A DNA stretch of 64,000 bases from Trueperaceae bacterium (lineage in GTDB: Bacteria > Deinococcota > Deinococci > Deinococcales > Trueperaceae): assembly GCA_011389865.1 (NCBI GenBank), contig JAABTL010000007.1, positions 1 to 64,000 on the forward strand, read 5' to 3'. The translations under genes were made by a program, and so were the position numbers. Below, one piece after another: positions 36,711 to 45,964 of the stretch. The number at the start of each line of letters is the position of its first letter. The first letter of the stretch is position 1. The notes under the pieces are model-generated. The model worked only from the letters and a program-made list of their open reading frames with translations, had not been told where the DNA came from and searched no databases.

Positions 36711-37376
36711 ATGTTCACCCTCTTCATCGCTACCCTCGTGCTCACCCTCGGCGTCCAGTGGTGGCTCCGCAGCACCTATGGGCGTTGGGAGCGCGTCGCC
36801 AACGCCTCCGGCCTGACCGGCGCGGACACCGCGCGCGCCATCCTGCGCGCCAACGGCCTGCACGACGTCAAGGTCGAGCCCGTCCCCGGCCAGCTCAGCG
36901 ACCACTACGACCCACGGACCAAGACCGTGCGCCTCTCCGAGGCCCACTTCCGCGTGCCCAGCGTCGCCGGCGCCGCGGTGGCCGCGCACGAGGTCGGGCA
37001 CGCGCTGCAGCACGCCAAGGCCTACGCGCCGCTGCAGCTGCGCTCGACGCTGGTGCCCGTCGCGCAGATCGGCCAGAACTTCGGCCCCTGGATCGTCATC
37101 GGCGGCTTCCTGCTCGGCATCGGCGGGATGGTCGAGGTCGGCATCGCGCTCTTCGGCGCCGCGGTCCTGTTCCAGCTCGTCACCCTGCCGGTCGAGTTCG
37201 ACGCCAGCAAGCGCGCCGTGGTCGAGATGGAGCGGCTCGGGCTGGCCACCAGCGCCGACGTCGGCGGCTCGAAGCAGGTGCTCAACGCCGCCGCCCTGAC
37301 GTACGTCGCGGCGGCCGCGGCCTCGGTGGCCTACCTCATGTACTACGTGACGATGTTCATGGGCGGCCGCGACTGA
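36711..37376 (+). CDS. Membrane zinc metallopeptidase, YugP/DUF2268-like (PF04298) family
   Basis: 221 aa; N-terminal helix, then the zinc motif HEVGHALQH (about residues 94-102), and three further hydrophobic helices. Substrate unknown; probably membrane protein quality control. Start ATG 36711 has AGGAGG about 12 nt upstream, a long but usable spacing. A strong bidirectional hairpin follows. Confidence 0.88.
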   Translation: MFTLFIATLVLTLGVQWWLRSTYGRWERVANASGLTGADTARAILRANGLHDVKVEPVPGQLSDHYDPRTKTVRLSEAHFRVPSVAGAAVAAHEVGHALQHAKAYAPLQLRSTLVPVAQIGQNFGPWIVIGGFLLGIGGMVEVGIALFGAAVLFQLVTLPVEFDASKRAVVEMERLGLATSADVGGSKQVLNAAALTYVAAAAASVAYLMYYVTMFMGGRD

Positions 37377-37398
37377 CGGCCGCCCGGAAGCCCTCGAC

Positions 37399-37435
37399 CG
37401 CGCGGGGCGCGCCATTGGTTGGCGCGCCCCGCGCG
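37399..37435. terminator. Bidirectional terminator hairpin
   Basis: Perfect 15-bp stem (37399-37413 with 37421-37435), 7-nt loop, followed by TTGCCTTT on the plus strand. It lies between the convergent protease and methyltransferase genes. Confidence 0.75.
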
Positions 37436-37464
37436 TTGCCTTTCGGCACGTCGGCGCGCCCGCG

Positions 37465-38181
37465 TCAACGGGCGGGCGGCTTGCGGTAGTGCGCGTTGAT
37501 GGTCACGCGCGTGCCGCCGGCGGCACGGCGCCGCGCGTCGCGGTGGCTCCCCTCGCCCGACGCCGGGGCGATCACGGTGTCGCTGGGGACGACGGGCGTG
37601 AGACCGGCGGCCGCGAACGCGGCGTCGAGCTCGCCGGCGTCGTGCAGCACCATCGGCAGTTCGGGGTCCTCGCCGAAGAAGCCGCGGTAGGCGTGGGCGG
37701 CGCCGGCGACGCGCGCGAGCGCGCGGTCGGGGGGCCGGGACGCCGGCGAGAAGTGGGCGACCAGGGCCGTGCCACCGGGCCGCAGCACGCGCGCGAGCTC
37801 GCGCACGCCGCGCGTGAACTCCGCATCGCCGGTGGCGTTCTGTAGCACGCCGAGCGCCAGCACCAGCTCGAAGCCTTCGTCCTCGAGCTCGTCGAGCGCG
37901 TCGAAGCGGCCCACGCGGACGCGCCTCGCGGCCTCCTCCGGTCCGACGAAGGGCGCGACCCGCGCGCGGGTCGCCGCCACCATCGCCGGCTCCGCGTCGA
38001 CGGCGACCACCTCGACGTCGAGGCCCGTCAGGTAGACGGTGTTGCGCCCGCCGGCGCAGCCGAGATCGAGCACCCGCGCGCCGCAGGGGAGGCCGCCCGC
38101 CTCGACCAGCGCCACCAGCCGGTGGTCGGGCGGTCGAGACGCGAAGAAGGCGACGGTGTCCGGGTCGTCCCAGCGCGCCAC
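37465..38181 (-). CDS. SAM-dependent methyltransferase, class I
   Basis: 238 aa. Motif I is VLDLGCAGGRNTVYL (about residues 34-48) and motif II EVVAVDAEPAM; LARVLRPGGTALVAHFSP is the motif IV/V region. Substrate unknown. Start GTG 38181 lies 4 bp after the stop of the GGDEF-EAL gene, hence the same transcript; longer upstream readings run through that gene. The C-terminus is basic (SHRDARRRAAGGTR). Confidence 0.82.
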   Translation of the reverse strand: MARWDDPDTVAFFASRPPDHRLVALVEAGGLPCGARVLDLGCAGGRNTVYLTGLDVEVVAVDAEPAMVAATRARVAPFVGPEEAARRVRVGRFDALDELEDEGFELVLALGVLQNATGDAEFTRGVRELARVLRPGGTALVAHFSPASRPPDRALARVAGAAHAYRGFFGEDPELPMVLHDAGELDAAFAAAGLTPVVPSDTVIAPASGEGSHRDARRRAAGGTRVTINAHYRKPPAR

Positions 38182-38185
38182 GGCG

Positions 38186-40141
38186 TCAGGCCCCGCGTGG
38201 CCGCGCGTCGGCGGACGCCGTAGCGCGGTGCAGCTCGTGGTCCTCGAGCCACGCGGGCAGGTCGGCGGCGCGCAGGGGCCTCGAGTAGAGGAAGCCCTGC
38301 GCGACGCCGCAGCCACGGCGGCGCAGGGCGTCCGCCTGGGCCGGCGTCTCGACACCCTCGGCGACGAGGCCGAGCCCGAAGGCGCTCGCCAGGGCCGCGA
38401 TGGTGTCGACCACCGCCGCGCCCCGGCCGCTGCCGCCCATGGCGCGGACGAAGGAGCGGTCGATCTTGAGGGTATCGATCGGCAGGGACGCGAGGCGCTG
38501 CAGTGAGGAGAAGCCCTTGCCGAAGTCGTCGATCGCCACCTGAGCGCCCGCGTCCCGGAGGACCCGGAGGGGATCGAGCGCGTCCTCGGCGTCGCCGAAG
38601 GCGATCGACTCGGTGACCTCCAGCTCGATGTCGTTCATGTCCAGGCGGTGGCGGCGCAGCACGGCGTGGACGAGCGCCACGAGGTCGCCCTGCGCCAGCT
38701 GCTGCGGCTGAACGTTGAGCGCGAGTCGCCAACCGGTCGTCAGGCCGCGAGCCTTCCAGCCCGCGAAGGCCGCGCACGCCTCGTCGTACACCCGGGCGCT
38801 CAGCGTGTGGACCATGCCGGCCTCCTCGGTCAACGGCGCGAACAGGCCGGGGGAGACGGGCCCGCGGTCGGGGTGGTCCCAGCGCGCCAGCGCCTCGGCC
38901 CCGACGCAGGCGCCGGTGACCAGGTCGATCTTCGGCTGGAACGCCACCCACACCTCGTGGCCCGTCAGGAGGGCGTCCCTGAGGTCGTCGGTCAGGCGGC
39001 CGAGCTCGCGCATGGTGGCGTCGACGGCGACGGTGTAGAAGGTCACCTCGCCGCGGCCCCGCTGCTTCGCCCGTTGCATCGCCAGCGTGGCGTTCTGGAG
39101 CAGGCCCTCCGCGTCCTCGGCGTCGTGCGGCGCGACGGCGACACCGATGGAGCCCCCGACGTGGACGTTGAAGGCGCCGAGGTCGAAGACCGCCTGGCTC
39201 GCGTCGAGGGCCTGTTGGGCGAGTACGCGGACGTCGCCGATCCGCTCGAGGCCACTCGCCAGCAGCGCGAACTCGTCGCCGCCCAGGTGCGCGACCGTGT
39301 TGACGTCCCGCATCCGCTCCCGCAGGCGGTCGCTGACCCGAGCCAACAGCAGGTCGCCCACGTCGTGCCCATGGCGGTCGTTGACGCGTTGGAAGCCGTC
39401 GAGGTCGAGCAGCAGCAACCCGGTCACGCGCCCGTCGCGGGCATCGCGGACCAACGCCTGCCGCAGGCGGTCCATCAGCAGGACCCGGTTCGGCAGCCCC
39501 GTGAGAGGGTCGTGGTGGGCGAGATGGTCGAGCTTCTCGCGCTCCGCGCGCAGCTCGGCCTCGAGCCGGAGCCGCTGCACGAGCGCGCCGGTCAGCCGGC
39601 CCAGCACGACGCCGAGTTCGATCGCCTCGGGCGGGAACGCGTCGTCGCGATCGAAGGCGTGGAGGAGGAGGTAGCCGATCGGGTCGTCGTCGGCGACGAT
39701 GGGGATCACGAGGCTGGCCCGGCCCCCCTCGCCACTTGCGGTCGGGCTCGCGGCCGCGGACGCGGGACGCGCGAATGCCGGCACGTCGTCGCCGGAGAGC
39801 ACCGCCGCCGAGGCAGGCCGTGGCAGCGCTTCACGGTCGACCGCGAGCGTCGCCGCGCTGCCCAGGTCCACGCCCCAGGCGGCGACGAAGCGGTAGCGGC
39901 CGTCGTCCCCCCTCTCCAGCACGCTGCCGCCCTGCGCGCCCGGGATGTGCCGGACCGCCTCCTCGAGGATGCGGCGGTAGGGCGCGCCCGCGCCGTCGGG
40001 CGCGGCGAGGACGGCTTGGCTCAGGGCGAGGACACCCCGCCGGAACTCGCCCGCACGCTCAAGCGTGCGCGCGCGCTCAAGCGTGCGCGCACGCTGCAGC
40101 GCGCGCGCCTCCTCTCGGTCGTCGGCAGGCCGCTCGGGCAT
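38186..40141 (-). CDS. GAF-GGDEF-EAL cyclic-di-GMP signalling protein
   Basis: 651 aa. A short Arg/Glu/Leu N-terminal helix built from an 18-bp repeat (QRARTL, ERARTL, ERAGEF), a GAF-like sensor (about 30-200), a GGDEF domain (about 205-370) with intact HLGGDEFALL, and an EAL domain (about 385-640) with GAEALARW, ELEVTES, IDDFGKGFSSL, LKIDRSF and AEGVET. Both cyclase and phosphodiesterase catalytic residues appear intact, so net activity cannot be predicted. No membrane segment. ATG 40141 follows TAGACT by 8 nt. Confidence 0.92.
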   Translation of the reverse strand: MPERPADDREEARALQRARTLERARTLERAGEFRRGVLALSQAVLAAPDGAGAPYRRILEEAVRHIPGAQGGSVLERGDDGRYRFVAAWGVDLGSAATLAVDREALPRPASAAVLSGDDVPAFARPASAAASPTASGEGGRASLVIPIVADDDPIGYLLLHAFDRDDAFPPEAIELGVVLGRLTGALVQRLRLEAELRAEREKLDHLAHHDPLTGLPNRVLLMDRLRQALVRDARDGRVTGLLLLDLDGFQRVNDRHGHDVGDLLLARVSDRLRERMRDVNTVAHLGGDEFALLASGLERIGDVRVLAQQALDASQAVFDLGAFNVHVGGSIGVAVAPHDAEDAEGLLQNATLAMQRAKQRGRGEVTFYTVAVDATMRELGRLTDDLRDALLTGHEVWVAFQPKIDLVTGACVGAEALARWDHPDRGPVSPGLFAPLTEEAGMVHTLSARVYDEACAAFAGWKARGLTTGWRLALNVQPQQLAQGDLVALVHAVLRRHRLDMNDIELEVTESIAFGDAEDALDPLRVLRDAGAQVAIDDFGKGFSSLQRLASLPIDTLKIDRSFVRAMGGSGRGAAVVDTIAALASAFGLGLVAEGVETPAQADALRRRGCGVAQGFLYSRPLRAADLPAWLEDHELHRATASADARPRGA

Positions 40142-40329
40142 CTACCGCGAGTCTATGGCATCGCCACCGCGGCGGCCGTGCCGCTTGCCCTGCCGCGGCC
40201 GCGGCCCCGGCCACGGCGGTCGCGCGCCCCCGCCCCGGTCTACCGCGGCGCCTCGCGGGACGCCGCGTGGCGCGGTAGCAGGCGGTAGGCTGCACGCCTC
40301 CCGCGACGGCGGGACACGTGGAGGCCACC

Positions 40330-41808
40330 ATGCGCACGCTGCTCGTCGCTCTCGCGCTCTTCCTCGGCGCGTCGCTCGCCGCCGGTCAGACCCTGACCAC
40401 GGCCATCGGCGCCAACCCACCGACGCTCGACCCCCAGCTCACCTTCAACGGCTTCTCCTTCCACGTCAGCAACCAGGTGTTCGAGACGCTGGTGCGCGTG
40501 ACCCCGGAGGGCGACGTCGTCCCGGGCCTGGCGACCGACTGGAGCTACCCCGACCCCACCACGCTGCGCCTCGAGCTGCGCGAGGGCGTCGCCTTCCACG
40601 ACGGCGCGCCCTTCGACGCCGACGCCGTGGTCGCCTCGCTCGGCCGCATCCTCGATCCGGCGACGGCCGCGCCCGGCCGCTTCGTGCTGTCGGCCATCCA
40701 GGAGGTGCGCGCCGTCGACGCGCGCACCGTCGAGATCGTCACCGACCCGCCCTTCGCGCCGCTGCTGTCGCACCTGGCGCACCCGGTCGCCGCCATCGTG
40801 CCCGCCGCGCTGGCCGACACGCTCGCCCGGGCGCCGGTCGGCACCGGCCCCTTCACCTTCGTCCGCTGGGTCGACGGCAGCGAGGTCGTCCTGGCCGCCA
40901 ACGCCGACTACTGGGGCGGCGCGCCGGCGATCGACGAGGTCGTGGTCCGCATCATCCCCGAGATCAGCACCCAGATCGTCGAGCTGCGCTCCGGCGGCGT
41001 CGACATGATCTTCAACGTGCCGCCCGACAACTTCTTGACGCTGCAGGCCGATCCCGCGATCACCACCGGCGCGATCGACGGCTGGAGCAGCACGCACCTG
41101 ATCATGAACGTCGCGCACCCGAAGCTCGCCGACCTGCGCGTGCGGCAGGCGCTGGCGCACGCGATCGACAAGGCGCTGATCACCGACGAGATGCTGCGCG
41201 GCCTGGCGAAGCCCGGCGTCGCCCCGATCCCGGCCACGGTGCGCTACGCCGCCACGCTCGAGGAGCCGTACCCCTATGACGTCGAGGGCGCCCGCGCGCT
41301 CCTCGCCGAGGCCGGCGTCGCGGACCTGCGGCTGCGCCTCGACCTCTACCAGAACCCCGACCTCGAGGCCGTGGCGCAGGTGCTGCAGTTCGCCTTCGCC
41401 GAGATCGGTGTCGACCTCGAGATCCGCGTCCAGGACTTCTCCGCCTACACGCAGGCGGTGCAGTCGGACGACATGGAGCTGGCCATGACCGGCTGGGGCA
41501 CCGTCACCCTCGACGCCGACTACACGCTGTACGCCTTCTTCCACTCCGGCGAGATCCCGGGCAACAACCGCTCGCGCTGGGCCGACCCGGAGATCGACGC
41601 CCTGCTGCAGCGCGGTCGCGACGAACCCGACGACGCGGTGCGCGCCGAGGTGTACGCGCTGGTCCAGGACGCGGCCGCCAACGCGCTGCCGATGGTGACG
41701 CTGTACTACCCGCGCTTCACCTTCGCCAAGCGCCCCGCGGTCCAGGGCGAGTCGATCGCCTTCTCCTGGATCCTGCTCGACCTGCGCGGCGCCACGCTGG
41801 CCGACTGA
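40330..41808 (+). CDS. Peptide/nickel-type ABC transporter substrate-binding protein
   Basis: 492 aa family 5 binding protein: signal peptide MRTLLVALALFLGASLAAGQ, then IGANPPTLDPQLTFNGFSFHVSNQVFETLVR (start of the fold) and LRLELREGVAFHDGAPFDADAVVASL, the family signature. Ligand unknown; peptides most likely. ATG 40330 has GGAGG 8 nt upstream. It heads a three-gene operon with two permeases. Confidence 0.93.
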   Translation: MRTLLVALALFLGASLAAGQTLTTAIGANPPTLDPQLTFNGFSFHVSNQVFETLVRVTPEGDVVPGLATDWSYPDPTTLRLELREGVAFHDGAPFDADAVVASLGRILDPATAAPGRFVLSAIQEVRAVDARTVEIVTDPPFAPLLSHLAHPVAAIVPAALADTLARAPVGTGPFTFVRWVDGSEVVLAANADYWGGAPAIDEVVVRIIPEISTQIVELRSGGVDMIFNVPPDNFLTLQADPAITTGAIDGWSSTHLIMNVAHPKLADLRVRQALAHAIDKALITDEMLRGLAKPGVAPIPATVRYAATLEEPYPYDVEGARALLAEAGVADLRLRLDLYQNPDLEAVAQVLQFAFAEIGVDLEIRVQDFSAYTQAVQSDDMELAMTGWGTVTLDADYTLYAFFHSGEIPGNNRSRWADPEIDALLQRGRDEPDDAVRAEVYALVQDAAANALPMVTLYYPRFTFAKRPAVQGESIAFSWILLDLRGATLAD

Positions 41809-41811
41809 GCC

Positions 41812-42741
41812 TTGCTGCGCTACGCGCTGGGCCGGCTCCTCGGCACGGTGCCGGTGCTGTTCGGGGTGACCCTGCTCGTCTTCCTGATGGCCTGGGTCAC
41901 CCCCGGCGACCCCGTGGTCGCCATGCTGGGCGAGGCGTCGCAGGGCATCTCGCGGCAGGCGCTCGAGGACCTGCGGCGTGAGCTGGGCCTCGACCGGCCG
42001 CTGCCCGTGCAGTACGTCGGCTACGTCGCCGGACTGCTGCGCGGCGACCTCGGCGACTCGATCCGCTCGCGGCGCCCCGTGCTCGCCGAGATCCGCGACC
42101 GCCTGCCGGCGACGATCGAGCTCGCCCTCGCCGCCCTGACGATCGCCGTCGCGCTGGGCGTCGCGCTCGGCGTGCTGGCGGCCGTCCGCCAGCGCACCTG
42201 GGTCGACGGCGCCGCCATCGCCGTCGCCCTGGTGGGCGTGTCGATCCCGGTCTTCTGGTCGGGCTTCCTGCTGATGATGGTCTTCGCCCTGGAGCTCGGC
42301 TGGCTGCCGGCCAGCGGCCGGGGGACCTGGCAGCACCTGGTGCTGCCGGCGTTCACCGTCGGCGTCTCCTCGGCGGCCTTCATCGCCCGCATCACGCGCG
42401 GCGCCGTGCTCGAGGCGCTGGCGCAGGACTACGTGCGCACCGCCAAGGCCAAGGGGCTGGCACCGCGCCGGGTGGTGCTGCGGCACGCGCTGCGCAACGC
42501 GCTGCTGCCGATCGTCACGGTCGTCGGCCTGCAGCTCGGCGGCCTGCTCGGCGGCGCGGTGCTCACCGAGACGGTCTTCGCCTGGCCCGGCGTGGGGCGG
42601 TTGCTGGTCGACGCCATCGTCGCCCGCGACCTGCCGCTCGTCCAGGGCAGCGTGCTCGTCGTGTCGCTGCTCTTCATCCTCGTCAACCTGGCGGTCGACC
42701 TGTCGTACGCCGCCATCAACCCCAGGGTGCGCTATGGCTGA
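41812..42741 (+). CDS. Peptide-type ABC transporter permease, DppB-like
   Basis: 309-aa permease with six helices. N-terminal LRYALGRLLGTVPVLFGVTLLVFLM and EAA-type loop [27 protein letters not shown] are diagnostic of DppB. Starts with TTG 41812, 3 bp after the binding-protein stop; no ATG fits. Overlaps the next permease by 8 bp. Confidence 0.93.
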   Translation: MLRYALGRLLGTVPVLFGVTLLVFLMAWVTPGDPVVAMLGEASQGISRQALEDLRRELGLDRPLPVQYVGYVAGLLRGDLGDSIRSRRPVLAEIRDRLPATIELALAALTIAVALGVALGVLAAVRQRTWVDGAAIAVALVGVSIPVFWSGFLLMMVFALELGWLPASGRGTWQHLVLPAFTVGVSSAAFIARITRGAVLEALAQDYVRTAKAKGLAPRRVVLRHALRNALLPIVTVVGLQLGGLLGGAVLTETVFAWPGVGRLLVDAIVARDLPLVQGSVLVVSLLFILVNLAVDLSYAAINPRVRYG

Positions 42742-43600
42742 ACCGCCCGGCGCCGCCTTCAGGCGGCACACTTGGTCGTCGCCGGCGATGCGCCGCTTCC
42801 GCCGCCACCCGGGTGCCTGGGTCGGCTCGTTCATCGTGCTCACGCTGGTGCTGGTGGCGGCGTTCGCGCCCCTGCTGGCCGACCGGCCGCCCACCCAACA
42901 GGACCTGCGCGCGCGCCTGCGGCCCCCGTCGGCGGAGCAGCCGTTCGGCACCGACGAGTTCGGCCGCAGCGTGCTCTCGCGCGTGCTGCACGGGGCGCGG
43001 CTGTCGCTGGCGACGGGCCTGCTGCCGGTGGCGGCGGCGCTGGTGCTCGGCTCGACCATCGGCCTGCTGGCCGGCTTCTTCCGCGGCCGCCTCGACGCCG
43101 TGCTCATGCGCGCGATGGACGTGCTGCTGGCGTTCCCGTCGCTGCTGCTGGCGTTGGCGGTGGTCGGCACGCTGGGGCCGGGCATCGTCAACGCCGTGAT
43201 CGCCATCGCCATCGTCGACGTGCCGCAGTACGCCCGCCTGGTGCGCAGCGTGGTCCTCGGCGCGCGCGAGGAGGAGTACGTGCAGGCGGCGCGTGCCCTG
43301 GGCGCGCGCGACGGCCGGCTGATGTGGCGTCACGTGGCGCCCAACGCGGTCGGGCCCATCGTGGTGCAGGCGACGCTCGGCATCGGCTTCGCCATCCTGG
43401 CGATCGCCGGGCTGTCGTTCCTCGGCCTCGGGGTGCAGCCGCCCGTGTCGGACTGGGGCGAGATGCTCGCCCGCGGCCGCCGTTACCTGCCCGACGCGAC
43501 CTGGCTGATGATCTTCCCGGGGCTGGCCGTGTCGCTGACCGTGCTCGGCTTCAACCTGTTGGGCGACGCGCTGCGCGACGCGCTCGACCCGAAGGCGTGA
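42734..43600 (+). CDS. Peptide-type ABC transporter permease, DppC-like
   Basis: 288-aa permease. Signatures: FGTDEFGRSVLSRVLHGARLSL near residue 70, EAA loop EEYVQAARALGARDGRLMWRHVAPN, and SFLGLGVQPPVSDWGEML. Start ATG 42734 overlaps the preceding permease. No DppD/DppF ATPase follows; a small hairpin overlaps the stop codon. Confidence 0.93.
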   Translation: MAEPPGAAFRRHTWSSPAMRRFRRHPGAWVGSFIVLTLVLVAAFAPLLADRPPTQQDLRARLRPPSAEQPFGTDEFGRSVLSRVLHGARLSLATGLLPVAAALVLGSTIGLLAGFFRGRLDAVLMRAMDVLLAFPSLLLALAVVGTLGPGIVNAVIAIAIVDVPQYARLVRSVVLGAREEEYVQAARALGARDGRLMWRHVAPNAVGPIVVQATLGIGFAILAIAGLSFLGLGVQPPVSDWGEMLARGRRYLPDATWLMIFPGLAVSLTVLGFNLLGDALRDALDPKA

Positions 43601-43617
43601 CGGCCGCGTCGGCCGTC
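43599..43617 (+). terminator. Small hairpin at the end of the peptide transporter operon
   Basis: GACGGCC (43599-43605) and GGCCGTC (43611-43617) with a 5-nt loop, beginning within the stop codon of the DppC-like gene; no U-tract. Confidence 0.35.
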
Positions 43618-43670
43618 GTCGGGCGGCGCCGGCGGCACCCTGCGGAACCGTCCGCGGCCGCCGCGCGCGG

Positions 43671-43676
43671 TAGGCT
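43671..43676 (+). promoter_or_regulatory. Leaderless-type -10 box
   Basis: TAGGCT, exactly 6 nt before ATG 43683; no ribosome binding site in between. Confidence 0.42.
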
Positions 43677-43682
43677 CCGGCG

Positions 43683-44144
43683 ATGGACGACCCCCTCGGT
43701 CGACGCTTCGTGGGCCTCCAGGTCGCGCTCTTCGTGGTGGTCGGGTTCGCTCCGTGGCTGCCGCTCGCGGCGGACCCGGCCGCCCCGCCGCAGGCGCGCT
43801 GGGTCGGCCAGGCGCTGATGCTCGCCGGGGTCCTGCTGGCGCTGGTCGCCGGCCTCCGGCTCGGACGCAATCTCACGCCCTTCCCCCGGCCTCGGCCGGG
43901 CGGCGAACTGGTGACCGCCGGCGTGTACGCCTTCGCCCGTCACCCGATCTACGGCGGCGCCCTGCTGCTCGCGATCGGCTGGTCGGTCGCCCAGTCGTCG
44001 GTCGCGACGCTCGCCGCCACGGCCCTGCTGTGGCTGTTGTTCGAGGCCAAGTCCCGCTACGAAGAGCGCGCGCTGGCCGACACCTACCCGGCGTACCCGG
44101 CCTACGCCGCCGCCACCCGTCGCTTCGTGCCCTTCGTGTATTGA
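43683..44144 (+). CDS. Isoprenylcysteine carboxyl methyltransferase-like membrane protein
   Basis: 153 aa with four hydrophobic helices and the ICMT/PEMT signature GVYAFARHPIYGGALLL (about residues 80-96), then KSRYEERALADTYPAYPAY near the C-terminus. In bacteria such proteins methylate lipids or unknown substrates. Likely first gene of a leaderless two-gene unit with the APH-type kinase, which begins 4 bp after its stop. Confidence 0.82.
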   Translation: MDDPLGRRFVGLQVALFVVVGFAPWLPLAADPAAPPQARWVGQALMLAGVLLALVAGLRLGRNLTPFPRPRPGGELVTAGVYAFARHPIYGGALLLAIGWSVAQSSVATLAATALLWLLFEAKSRYEERALADTYPAYPAYAAATRRFVPFVY

Positions 44145-44148
44145 GGTC

Positions 44149-45084
44149 GTGGTGCTGCGCCTGCCCATCCGCGAGGCGCTCGAGCGCGCGGGCCTGCCCT
44201 TCGCGTCGCTCGAGCCGGTGCGCCCCCGCGGTTCGGTATGGCGGGCGGTGGGACCCGAGGGCGCCTGGTCGGTCCGCTGGGTCCCGCGCTCCGAGGCGGC
44301 GGCGCTCGCCGCGACCGCCCTGTGGCTCGAGCGCCTGGCGGGCGCCGGCGTGGTCGCGCCCCGCCCCTGGCGCCCCGACGGCGCCACCGCCCACCTGCTG
44401 GCGGTGGGCGACGGCGTCGCCCTGGTGACCCGCTGGCGCCGCGGCACCGCGGTGCTGGAGCTCGGCTGGGACGCCGCCCGCGCCGAGGCCCTGGGCACCC
44501 TCATGGCGCGCACGCACCTGGTGGGTGCCGGCGACCCACTGCCGGGCGCAAGGCGCTACGACGGCCCCTGGGCCCACGACGCCTGGCGCAGGTTGGCGAT
44601 CGAGCGGGCCGTGCCGTCGGCGACGGCCGACGAGTGCGCGACCGTGCGATCGGGGCTCACCCGGGCGGCCGACGTCCTCGCCGCAGCGTGGCACGGGGGC
44701 CCGGGTGGGCCCGTGGTCATGGTCCATGCGGACATCCACGCCGGCAACGTGCTCGAGGTCGCCCGCGTGGGCGAGCGCGTCGAGCTGGCGCTGATCGACG
44801 TCGATCGCGCCGGCCTGGCGCCGGTGGCGCTCGACCTGGCGTTCGCGCTGCTGGAGCACGAGGACGCCAACGCCTGGGCGCTGCTGCGCGGTTACCAACG
44901 ATGGCGGCCGCTGGGGGACGGCTTCGAACGCACCGCGGGCGCGTTCCGGGCGCTGGCGATGGCCGACAACCTCGCCTTCCTCGGCGCCTTCGAGCACGAG
45001 CACCCGTACGTGGCCGCGGTGTGGCCGGGCCTCGTCGCCGCCTGCGCGGCGCTCGTGGCGGGCGGCGCCGGCAGCGTCGGCTAG
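44149..45084 (+). CDS. Aminoglycoside phosphotransferase-fold kinase, substrate unknown
   Basis: 311 aa of the APH/choline-kinase fold. Brenner-type loop VMVHADIHAGNVLE (usual HGDxxxxN with Ala for Gly) and LIDVDRAGLAPVALDLA for the metal-binding DxD. The N-lobe is short (VWRAVGPEGAWSVRWVPRSEAAAL). It may phosphorylate a small metabolite rather than a drug. Start GTG 44149, with GTG 44152 equally possible given GAGG at 44143. Ends just before a 21-bp tandem repeat. Confidence 0.8.
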   Translation: MVLRLPIREALERAGLPFASLEPVRPRGSVWRAVGPEGAWSVRWVPRSEAAALAATALWLERLAGAGVVAPRPWRPDGATAHLLAVGDGVALVTRWRRGTAVLELGWDAARAEALGTLMARTHLVGAGDPLPGARRYDGPWAHDAWRRLAIERAVPSATADECATVRSGLTRAADVLAAAWHGGPGGPVVMVHADIHAGNVLEVARVGERVELALIDVDRAGLAPVALDLAFALLEHEDANAWALLRGYQRWRPLGDGFERTAGAFRALAMADNLAFLGAFEHEHPYVAAVWPGLVAACAALVAGGAGSVG

Positions 45085-45087
45085 GAC

Positions 45088-45192
45088 GCCGCCGGCGCCA
45101 AAGGGTGCGCTGCCGGCGCCGGTGGGTGCGCCGCCGCCGCCATTGGGTGCGCCGACGGCGCCAATGGCTGCGCCGCCGGCGCCAATGGGTGC
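45088..45192. repeat. Tandem repeat, five 21-bp units
   Basis: Units 45088-45108, 45109-45129, 45130-45150, 45151-45171 and 45172-45192, consensus GCCGCCGGCGCCAATGGGTGC with few substitutions, then a partial sixth. It fills the gap between the convergent kinase and phosphatase genes. It stays open in several frames because 21 is a multiple of three, but none is joined to a gene. Confidence 0.85.
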
Positions 45193-45202
45193 GCCGACGT
45201 GA

Positions 45203-45958
45203 TCAGCCGCGCAGTTTCGAACGGAGGCGCGCCAGCGTCGTCGCCCCGGCGCCGTGCCGCAGCAGGTACGCCTCGGCGCCGCCGTGGCGCCGGTCGAGGT
45301 GCTCGAGCGCGGGCTCGATCAAATCGGGCGTGGCCCCGAGGAGGCGAACGAAGTCGCGCCGCGCGATGCCGCGCTGCTCCGCGTCGAGCAGCAGGCGCTC
45401 GCGGATGGGACCGATGCGCGGCTCGGTCAAGGCGAAGTCCTCGACCACGGCCGCGCGCGTGACGCCCACGGTCTCCAGGATCAGGACCGCCAGCAGGCCG
45501 GTGCGGTCCTTGCCGACGGTGCAGTGAAACATCGCCGCACCCTCGGCGTCGGCCAGCAGCCGTGCCGCGGTGGCGAAGGCGGCCCCCGCGTGGTCGAGCG
45601 CGGCGAGGTAGAAGCCGGTGATGTCCCACGGGTCGGCCGGCTCGATGCCCGACGCGTTGATCAGCGACCACACCTCGACGTGCTCGATGGCGATGCCGTC
45701 GTGGCCGGCGAGGTCGTTCGGCTCCAGGGCCAACTCGTGGGCCTCGCGCAAATCGACGACGGTGGTCAGGCCGAAGTGCGCCAGGTGGGCGCGGTCGCCC
45801 GGCCCGAGCACGAGCGGGGCGTCGGAGCGCAGCAGATGGCCGGGTCGCGTCAGCCCGCCGCCCGCCAGTGGCAACCCGCCCAGGTCGCGGGCGTTGAGCA
45901 GTCCGGTGAGCGGGAGGAAGCGCGCGGCGTGGGCGTCGTCGATGGGCGAGCGATCCAC
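45203..45958 (-). CDS. Tyrosine/serine protein phosphatase, IphP-like (PF13350)
   Basis: 251 aa. The Cys-based P-loop is MFHCTVGKDRTGLLA (HCX5R with Lys-Asp), typical of dual-specificity/lipid-like bacterial phosphatases. The N-terminal GLLNARDLGGLPLAGGGLTRPGHLLRSDA is the family signature. Start GTG 45958 is 6 nt after TACGCT with GTGACG 17 bp further upstream, i.e. a leaderless promoter. Convergent with the APH-type kinase. A non-signal, cytosolic product; substrate unknown. Confidence 0.9.
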   Translation of the reverse strand: MDRSPIDDAHAARFLPLTGLLNARDLGGLPLAGGGLTRPGHLLRSDAPLVLGPGDRAHLAHFGLTTVVDLREAHELALEPNDLAGHDGIAIEHVEVWSLINASGIEPADPWDITGFYLAALDHAGAAFATAARLLADAEGAAMFHCTVGKDRTGLLAVLILETVGVTRAAVVEDFALTEPRIGPIRERLLLDAEQRGIARRDFVRLLGATPDLIEPALEHLDRRHGGAEAYLLRHGAGATTLARLRSKLRG

Positions 45959-45964
45959 GGTGCG

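Noticed and set aside
40240-43212. A 990-codon frame antisense to the first peptide transporter
   Set aside because: Low-complexity, charged content and full overlap with three transporter genes on the plus strand.
45088-45192. 21-bp repeat as a coding tail of the kinase or phosphatase
   Set aside because: Both genes have stop codons before the repeat (45084 and 45203), so it is outside both.
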